Source of the DNA: Temnopleurus reevesii | Lineage: Eukaryota > Echinodermata > Echinoidea > Temnopleuroida > Temnopleuridae | Length of the DNA: 64,000 nucleotides | Assembly (NCBI GenBank): GCA_036244855.1 | Contig: BQKZ01001017.1 | Span: forward strand, 35,264-99,263 | Reading direction: 5' to 3' | Shown: positions 61,521 to 64,000 of the stretch, piece after piece | Numbering within the stretch: the first letter of the stretch is position 1 | Layout: each line of letters starts with the position of its first letter | Notes under the pieces: generated by a model | Told to the model about the DNA's origin: nothing | The model's database searches: none | What the model saw: the letters and a program-made list of their open reading frames with translations, nothing else | Position numbers and translations under genes: made by a program

Positions 61521-64000
61521 CCATAATCATCATCATCACACCACCGCAATCATCATTATCACTACCACCATTACAACCACCCTCATCATCACCACTACCA
61601 CCACCACCACCACCACATTCATCATCATCACCACCACCATCATCACCATTACCACCACCACCACAATCATCATCATTATGATTCTCAATCTAAACTATTT
61701 ACCTGTAACATTCATCTGCACTCCTGATGGCTCCATTTTTATTCATAGTAGAATCAAGACTATGGTACTTCCTAGTCCGATGAACATCTGTATGCCGCTC
61801 TCTACTCGTATCCATATCCCAAGATGATCTATGGATGATAAATAAGTACGATATAATACACCCTTCTTCTCATATATTCCTAAACGCATGTCTGAGAACA
61901 ATAGACAGACATCTCCTTATACTCTAGATTTTCTATAAGACTGCAGTCAATATTTCAGTAGGGCCAAAAAATCAAAATTTTAAGGAAAATTGACAGGATT
62001 GGAGCAGGGGTAAAATGATGGCTTTTAAAATGTCAAAAACTAATTTAAAGGTAATTCCATCCACATGACCCAGTCATAAACTTTCTGATGAGGGGTTCAA
62101 AAAAAATCATAGTTAATATTAAATTTCAACCAAACTACATGCATATCAATTGTGAAAAAAATAAGGTAGAAATAATTTTTTTTTAAACCCCTCATGATTC
62201 TGATGATCCCACTCATCTTTAAATTCAGTTGATTCAATTATCATATATATACAAATTTGCTTAATAATAATTGCTCAACATTGTTTTTTATATCATATTT
62301 TTTCTGGATAAAAAATGTAATTTCTAGATAGTACCTGGCCAAGCCTGGGATTTCATTCATATACTGGTCATTAGGACGCTTATGATTTCCAGGTAACTCA
62401 ATGTAGAACTCTCCAAGCCGACTATCGATAGGCTCTGCCATAGGCTGGTATGCAAATGCTGTGCAGTAGGAGGAAAGGGTAGCTCGCTGGTAGAAATCTA
62501 GAATCTTCTTGCTGTAAATACCAAGAAAAAAATATGATATGAACTGGAAAGTGTGTTACGAATTTGAGAAAGCAATTTAAATGAGATACTTAACTCAGAC
62601 AATGATGTGAATGGAGGAAAAATACAATGATTAAACTGTGAAAACTTCAGCAAAATCTAACAGATCCATTCAAAAGTTATGAATTTTCAAAATTTCTACT
62701 TCCATCCCTCATGGGATCCTTATCGGCTCCCTTCAGGTACGAAATGGGTGTCAACATGGAGAACTCTCTATCCACTTTGTGCACAGAATTGCACATTTTC
62801 TTCTTTTCCTAGAAAAGTAGACAAAATTGTACTTTTCTCTTCAAATATAATAAGGAGATATTGATTCTGCATGTACTTTTGGGTGAATCTTGTTGATTCC
62901 TTGTCTACCTTTCTTTTAAAGGAACAAAATGTGAAATAACACTGAAAAAAATTGAGAGAAAAATTTCATTACAAATTTTTAGAATAAAAAGTAATGCTGA
63001 ACTATGAAGAAACTGTAATAACATAAAGTTTCATTTTCCTTACCATTCATTCTCTGTCAGTGAATAGAGGTCAGAGCCATCCCAGAATTCCGAGCAAAGG
63101 TCAAGAAGGAGGCTAGCACTTCCTTGGGTCAAGAGCTGTTGACAGCCTACCAAATAGAAATAGAATATCGATTTTGAAAATAGGTAATAGGAACACAAAG
63201 ATGAGTCAGGGAAAAACTTGAAAAGTTGTGTATTTTTTTTTAATTTTGAAGAACAATTGTAAAACACAATCCAAAAGTAGGATTAGAACAGAGAACCATC
63301 TCATAAGATATTTCAAATATCTCATATTTGTCCACATTCACCTCATATTGAGTACCATTTTTAAATACAGGGAGGTGTTTCACCAAGATAAGAAAGACTT
63401 TACGCACGACTTTACGTTCGACTGGTACCCCTTCTTGTGCGTAATTGTTCACATTATTACGCGCATTCAGCGCAAGAATTGATACCAGTCAAACATAAAG
63501 TTGTCGTCCAACTCTAAGTAAAGCATAAATCCATTCCATCAAATGAAAGGCATTTTGTATGTGTCAATATTCCTAAATTCTCTAGTAAAATGCAGAAGTA
63601 CACAAAATTAACAATTTGGTACTGGCTTAAATAAAACTTCTATCGAGCTACTTAATGATTTATTTTCATATCACTTTTATATTGAATGAAATTGACATCA
63701 GGAGTAATTCCTGTATTTTGTTTATCAAAATATGTTTCATGAAAACGTTAAAGGTTAAAAGTAAGAATAAAGCTGAACAAGAGGGACAAGTTCAAACTAT
63801 GACTCACCTGTACCGTCTTGTTTGACCAACACTGACAGTGTATGAGGAGCTGGGATACGCTTCTTGATGAAGGGTAAGGTAATATTATTTTAAAACTAAG
63901 AATAGAGCTGAACGAGAGGTTCGCTCTACAACTCACCTGTATTGTCTTGTTTGACCAACACTGACAGTGTATGAGGAGCTGGGATACGCTTCTTGATGAA
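44667..64000 (-). CDS. TMEM94: TMEM94 (ER magnesium transporter, P-type-ATPase-like), C-terminal part
   Basis: Multipass ER membrane protein related to P-type ATPases and proposed as a magnesium pump (family knowledge). Sixteen exons are visible: 64000(open)-63937, 63146-63044, 62511-62335, 61828-61703, 60977-60836, 59941-59687, 58969-58202, 57418-57319, 51043-50935, 50211-50019, 49124-48879, 48010-47865, 47035-46938, 46305-46212, 45484-45311 and 44739-44667. Every border has AG/GT, and exon lengths keep one frame throughout. Landmarks agree with my recollection of human TMEM94: CSEFWDGSDLY, KKILDFYQRATLSSYC, DNVPLLVPLFTDVTPE, VEIMQDYGEVVCCMGSS, ATGKNLREK, KPLWRKPPFKN and the C terminus KLQFGTKLGMNSPF. 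Exons 11-15 supply the last hydrophobic segments. The N-terminal half, including the phosphorylation motif, lies off the right edge. Confidence 0.95.
44846..45022. mobile_element. pogo/Tigger-like MITE in the last TMEM94 intron
   Basis: TA-flanked; starts CAGTGGAAACTCAGTATAAC and ends CTTTATAACGAGTTTCCCCTG. It sits between TMEM94 coding exons 15 and 16 as numbered here. A half-copy in the opposite orientation occurs at 48786-48833 in the intron between exons 11 and 12. Confidence 0.8.
45311..45484 (-). CDS. TMEM94: TMEM94 exon 15
   Basis: Encodes FILEIIFFAIDMGIWGRADV and, after the lumenal loop, LIGFLWPFVILFLCEAVKQY EI; these are the last two membrane segments. Acceptor CTACAG, donor CA|GTAAGT. 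Confidence 0.92.
45664..45820. mobile_element. Decayed GGGGTGTTGTTC-family MITE
   Basis: Carries the interior words CACTTGCAAATCAATTGCAA and CAACTTGCATATGATTGC with the family order, but the terminal words are lost. It lies in the TMEM94 intron between exons 14 and 15. Confidence 0.45.
46212..46305 (-). CDS. TMEM94: TMEM94 exon 14
   Basis: Encodes TSSASFVHCLKPLWRKPPFK then NHLWCAVVCVL (human HVHRTKPLWRKSPLTNLWWAV). Acceptor TTATAG, donor TTT|GTAAGT. Confidence 0.92.
46505..46750. mobile_element. Palindromic MITE, ATTGGATGGCAATGAATGG family, second copy
   Basis: TATCTATATGAGAGTT (46507) and AACTCTCATATAGATA (46581) bound one block. ATACCAGGGAATATTGAAC and its inverse ending ATTGCCATCCAATAT bound the other. 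It lies in the TMEM94 intron between exons 13 and 14. Confidence 0.7.
46938..47035 (-). CDS. TMEM94: TMEM94 exon 13
   Basis: Encodes NLTTHWNGWRGELSSHYVLA and QNIQAFLLTLYF. Acceptor ATCAG, donor TCA|GTAAGT. Matches the human WFEDFANGLLSAQKLTAAL region. Confidence 0.88.
47170..47335. mobile_element. Decayed GGGGTGTTGTTC-family MITE
   Basis: GCAATTAATTGCAAATCAGC and GATCAACTGCGACTTGC, with a degenerate left end GGTGTTTTTTGG and right end AACATCCC. It lies in the TMEM94 intron between exons 12 and 13. Confidence 0.5.
47392..47835 (-). repeat. Tandem partial copies of TMEM94 exon 12
   Basis: Three diverged copies of the second half of exon 12 (CHSLTLFAFCKETAENP region) end near 47707, 47551 and 47392, against 47865 in the exon, a period of 156-159 bp. 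The most distal copy keeps an acceptor-like TTTGCAG and the donor ACAG|GTAAGA, so it could be spliced as an alternative or cryptic exon. The middle two have damaged donors. Confidence 0.9.
47865..48010 (-). CDS. TMEM94: TMEM94 exon 12
   Basis: Encodes HMVLFCFFFLTKFLGSVVMC to CHFILHNR, a membrane segment. Acceptor TTCCAG, donor ACAG|GTAAAA. Three partial copies follow, one with a better donor (GTAAGA at 47391). Confidence 0.9.
48786..48833. mobile_element. pogo/Tigger-like MITE, half copy
   Basis: GGTCCCAAGCACCTCGTTAT followed by the terminal sequence GAGTTTCCACTG and TA matches the left end of the 44846 element in reverse. The other half is absent. Confidence 0.6.
48879..49124 (-). CDS. TMEM94: TMEM94 exon 11
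   Basis: Encodes ARGVCSGMINCFTFFIFGLL, two hydrophobic membrane segments and VMTQATGKNLREKNSD. Acceptor T8-AG, donor GAT|GTGAGT. Notably GC-richer than its surroundings. Confidence 0.94.
49198..49312 (-). repeat. Upstream partial copy of TMEM94 exon 11
   Basis: Repeats GMINCFTFFIFGLLTLSSIQ and the following LLCTLLFLPPPL at about 95% nucleotide identity, offset 198 bp, with neither acceptor nor donor preserved. It is the youngest-looking exon copy in the window. Confidence 0.88.
49490..50000 (-). repeat. Tandem partial copies of TMEM94 exon 10
   Basis: Three diverged copies of the 3' two-thirds of exon 10 follow its donor. Copy words include TSHGRTSPLDVTTLLTSLPC (49.9 kb), SHGRTSPL (49.75 kb) and a frameshifted remnant at 49.55 kb. 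Donor-like sites lie at 49838, about 49675 and 49495 against 50013 in the real exon, so the period is 163-180 bp. The first copy keeps both frame and GTAAGT. Confidence 0.9.
50019..50211 (-). CDS. TMEM94: TMEM94 exon 10
   Basis: Encodes IGMEPLLPHICMSKEHSYPK and onward through LTSLPCSLSFHRLDHISLIS to LIRE. The human counterpart is IALDPLYP...LNSLPCSLTF. Acceptor CTACTAG, donor GAG|GTAAGT. Three partial copies follow it. Confidence 0.93.
50935..51043 (-). CDS. TMEM94: TMEM94 exon 9
   Basis: Encodes TREMVEIMQDYGEVVCCMGS then SLNIANAPIFAQADI. Matches human MIKIMQEYGEVTCCLGSS and the SDI that follows. Confidence 0.95.
51608..52444 (+). CDS. LINE ORF1, coiled-coil/RRM-type nucleic-acid-binding protein
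   Basis: 278 residues. Residues about 30-110 are heptad-like (coiled coil). Then comes NRRANLLFYGIPE and a block with AHRLPRR and AIIVKFVYMDDRNKVL, which resembles the RRM-like core of LINE ORF1 proteins. The C-terminal part is basic (MKARRGQLANIAYKMRKKDG). In LINEs such proteins coat the RNA and chaperone target-primed reverse transcription. An alternative start (MSDSN) lies 15 codons in. Confidence 0.8.
   Translation: MTHYELRSQSTTKATMSDSNPAADAGTMDIDALGSLNRNMQASFSKVFEKLDHLSSETTAIKLKVNEIEGAVAFNSEKVKEIEKDIIPKVKEGLEAKITDLQNQLTTLEIYNRRANLLFYGIPEVNKEDVCKVVRKFIVNLGINEDEANNMAFVNAHRLPRRTRVNDRSQPQAPNAIIVKFVYMDDRNKVLAAYENGDRRQPRDRNASATQSPGSDLQRISVRTDLPPAMKARRGQLANIAYKMRKKDGVSTKIIIQNATVCLKWKQKGTTKWNDYSE
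53294..53668 (+). CDS. Hydrophobic open frame between LINE ORF1 and ORF2
   Basis: 124 residues, very hydrophobic, with several possible membrane segments (for example MIHALTFQPVTF and SFACYITPVAIITLAV). It ends eight bases into ORF2: the ORF2 start and this stop share ATGGCTGA. The overlap could permit termination-reinitiation. Equally, T-rich sequence yields hydrophobic frames by chance. No family recognised. Confidence 0.3.
   Translation: MARVLQFVFTSLMIHALTFQPVTFYNNTLTFAEKRIVFSIVMQTNSFACYITPVAIITLAVWSHSIYLFTVCVVTRATQFLFCLSQYEISLHDLHFLRSPAYVCCYLPLIGDFFLYVTSLLFNG
53661..56744 (+). CDS. LINE ORF2, endonuclease and reverse transcriptase
   Basis: 1027 residues. The N-terminal apurinic-like endonuclease (about residues 80-300) shows NIRSL, GLCETWL, GGGVAFYI, EIYRPPN, GDFNID, LIDNVF and TDHFPI. 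The reverse transcriptase (about 500-800) shows YDGISYDLLKK, NYRPISLLTTFSKILEK, GIFLDFSKAFDTINHEIL, GVPQGSLLGPLLFILYINDF and the catalytic FADDTSLF near residue 752. A C-terminal region follows with LPYLNNGILAWGNA. No stop or frameshift. The family nicks target DNA and reverse-transcribes its own RNA there. Confidence 0.95.
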   Translation: MAENLNVLNVLPHPSNVHDVSPEINKQIPNTTVTDIYNEKMPDLNLTHDMNDLSAQNTCSYYVLPQDLKCKSPESASNFSILHYNIRSLCKNVDPFQQFLNSLNVEIPVIGLCETWLSDPLTSLVQLDGYSLVVNNREDKHGGGVAFYISNTLQFKVINDLTYMTEAFESIFIEIEISSGRNILVGEIYRPPNGNVTDFLNVLYSFYESPYFKNKHCFIMGDFNIDLLHYHDKPHCQDFLDTMISSSFIPCITKPTRIFGDSATLIDNVFTNVLSHLDMGIIVSDLTDHFPIIVSSPHILNGKPNNNKCQGSRIMSEQNTERFKECLSDVDWSTVLNGTNVNQAYNDFLNIFLPLYDQHFPVRKSLKSNYKTVPRSPWITRSLLRSINKKNKLYYKYKSTGADQAKCKYSTYRNTLTSVLRQAKRNYFCSSFQTHRKDTRSTWKVINQVFKKEGSKKSVNRIVYENKEITDTADIAEAFNSFFVNIGPNLADNIPTSNKPFHSFLSNRNPQTIFFSPVTEQEIIDIVRNLPAKKSSGYDGISYDLLKKVIRETVVPLTHIFNLSLQYSVVPDKMKVVKVIPIYKKGSEDELGNYRPISLLTTFSKILEKTVHTRIIKFFTTCNIFINSQFGFRKKHSTVHAILLLIDRVTKAIDRKSHVAGIFLDFSKAFDTINHEILLYKLSHYGIRGRALEWFRSYLINRNQFVTIDNSNSEIQPITCGVPQGSLLGPLLFILYINDFQNSSSLLSFLLFADDTSLFFTHNNPQILLDRLNAELCSVCDWVQANKLSLNLKKTNYMIFSNSLNTLPGHVLMNNNVLEQIESTKFLGIFIDCKLSWKVHIDYLCKLLSRNLGIMNKLKLYFPHHILKLLYSTLLLPYLNNGILAWGNASKTKLESILKIQKRAVRTISSSDFLAHTNPLFSSNKLLKVSDLYYYFVGIFMYQLNTNELPSVFSNMFVRNQEIHSYPTRQLHNFHLSPVRTVLALKTITYTGPSFWNDLDTDIIQSPSLYSFKRRLKEFLLQPYACT
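57319..57418 (-). CDS. TMEM94: TMEM94 exon 8
   Basis: Encodes AKLPRGIANIRPHIERIDNV and PLLVPLFTDVTPE, near-identical to human. The LINE lies in the intron that follows. Confidence 0.95.
58202..58969 (-). CDS. TMEM94: TMEM94 exon 7, long acidic and serine-rich insert
   Basis: 256 codons open in phase 0 between acceptor CTCTAG and donor AGG|GTAACT. It begins VEIEVEAQKVRFDP and ends GGFDISNR, joining AKLPRGI in the next exon. Composition is strongly Ser, Asp, Glu and Thr with runs such as SSSSSS and DDDD. It looks disordered and cytosolic, and is much longer than the corresponding human segment as I recall it. Confidence 0.9.
59687..59941 (-). CDS. TMEM94: TMEM94 exon 6
   Basis: Encodes VFSEKLGLEAGWNCHISLLH (human VFAEKMGLETGWNCHISL) followed by about 60 Ser/His/Glu-rich residues ending SPQSADEAQ. 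85 codons, phase 0 at both ends. Its 5' edge is duplicated upstream at 59965-60085. Confidence 0.93.
59965..60275 (-). repeat. Upstream partial copies of TMEM94 exon 6
   Basis: At 59965-60085 the first part of exon 6 (GGATATATG.CAGTTCCAGCC and the acceptor-side TCTGAAAATACCT) is repeated, offset about 150 bp. A weaker third remnant (CCCAGCTTCTATGAAAATACC) lies at 60250-60268. The copies retain the acceptor edge but not a full frame. Confidence 0.75.
60836..60977 (-). CDS. TMEM94: TMEM94 exon 5
   Basis: Encodes SQCGQIFIGMVTSNYQAKSD, IVALLEQLDNACIRFVHFSR and DQELRSR, a well-conserved block (human GQIFMGMVSSQYQA...NACIRFVYFS). The (CAT)n array lies immediately upstream in the intron. Confidence 0.94.
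61012..61682. repeat. (CAT)n / (ATG)n array about 0.66 kb long
   Basis: Plus strand is almost pure CAT/CAC with occasional AAT interruptions, in the TMEM94 intron between exons 4 and 5, ending about 20 bp from exon 4. It creates long spurious frames of His (plus) or Met/Val (minus). Confidence 0.95.
61703..61828 (-). CDS. TMEM94: TMEM94 exon 4
   Basis: Encodes SSWDMDTSRERHTDVHRTRK and onward to SADECYR. The RSSW start matches human RRSSW. Charged, probably cytosolic loop. Confidence 0.88.
62335..62511 (-). CDS. TMEM94: TMEM94 exon 3
   Basis: Encodes KKILDFYQRATLSSYCTAFA, YQPM and a stretch to EIPGLAR. Acceptor TTTACAG, donor CCAG|GTACTA (non-consensus at +4/+5). Confidence 0.92.
62640..62900. 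mobile_element. Diverged fragment of the foldback family
   Basis: Shares the interior word TTCAAAAGTTATGAATTTTC and CTCATGGGATCC-like sequence with the element at 10566-11168, in the same order, followed by the TTGATTCTGCATGTA segment. Ends are lost. It lies in the TMEM94 intron between exons 2 and 3. Confidence 0.6.
63044..63146 (-). CDS. TMEM94: TMEM94 exon 2
   Basis: Encodes CQQLLTQGSASLLLDLCSEF then WDGSDLYSLTENE. Acceptor GGTAG, donor ATG|GTAAGG. Confidence 0.92.
63369..63505. mobile_element. MITE, GGGAGGTGTTTCACCAA family
   Basis: Contains internal inverted words such as TTCGACTGGTACC and GGTATCAATT/GATACCAGTC, and shares its left half with 26838-26900. It lies in the TMEM94 intron between exons 1 and 2. 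Confidence 0.5.
63808..63873 (-). repeat. Downstream partial copy of the TMEM94 edge exon
   Basis: Repeats FIKKRIPAPHTLSVLVKQD with the donor ACAG|GTGAGT, offset 129 bp from 63937-64000. There is no acceptor AG directly before it, so it is probably a partial copy rather than a separate exon. Which copy is spliced cannot be decided here. Confidence 0.75.
63937..64000 (-). CDS. TMEM94: TMEM94 exon 1 of those visible (cut by the window edge)
   Basis: Encodes FIKKRIPAPHTLSVLVKQDN then a split codon at ACAG|GTGAGT. It continues past the right edge. A second copy of the same 3' end lies at 63873-63808 with its own donor. Confidence 0.8.

Noticed and set aside
61009..61827. 272-codon His-rich frame and the matching 198-codon Met/Val-rich frame on the other strand
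   Set aside because: Both are produced by the (CAT)n microsatellite inside a TMEM94 intron. There is no start context or homology, and the array crosses an exon border in antisense.
1..64000. CRISPR arrays, operons, bacterial-type promoters or prophage
   Set aside because: Spliceosomal introns, SINEs and LINEs show a eukaryotic genome; no regularly spaced identical repeats with unique spacers were found. The 160-bp arrays are exon-derived tandem units.

Overview
This is a 64 kb piece of an AT-rich, intron-rich animal genome. The repeat style (many TACATGTA-type palindromic microsatellites, tRNA-headed SINEs ending near GCTACCCTGGGTAAATAA, dense short inverted-repeat elements) fits a marine deuterostome, most likely an echinoderm such as a sea urchin. 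That placement is inference from recalled repeats; no species marker is present. Coding DNA is a few percent of the window.

Three conserved genes are identified from exon translations that join in frame at GT/AG sites. (1) Left, minus strand: a casein kinase 1 delta/epsilon gene (5' UTR exon near 27.8-27.95 kb, coding exons at 24.8, 17.6 and 2.1 kb; the rest lies off the left edge). (2) Middle, plus strand: mitochondrial ribosomal protein uS7m (MRPS7), six exons from 31.2 to 35.8 kb, with an apparent one-base frameshift in exon 4. (3) Right, minus strand: the C-terminal part of TMEM94, the ER P-type-ATPase-like Mg transporter, sixteen exons from the right edge down to a stop at 44,667. CK1 and MRPS7 are divergently arranged about 3.2 kb apart; MRPS7 and TMEM94 converge. 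From memory, the human orthologues CSNK1D, MRPS7 and TMEM94 all lie on 17q25, so the window appears to preserve an old linkage group.

The introns and spacers hold an intact LINE (ORF1 and a 1027-residue endonuclease/RT ORF2) antisense in a TMEM94 intron; a SINE split by a 603-bp foldback element at TTAA; a 2.56 kb piggyBac-like non-autonomous element; several pogo/Tigger-like MITEs with TA target sites; at least four other MITE families; a 0.66 kb (CAT)n array; and two miRNA-like hairpins.

The most unusual signal is that at least seven exons in all three unrelated genes are accompanied, in an adjacent intron, by diverged tandem copies of one edge of that same exon plus its splice site and flanking intron. 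The periods are about 130-200 bp, and about 160-170 bp in the three longest arrays. Separately, each of the three single 'n' bases sits exactly at a junction between two near-identical direct repeats, which looks like uncollapsed allelic contig ends and should be kept apart from the exon-copy signal.
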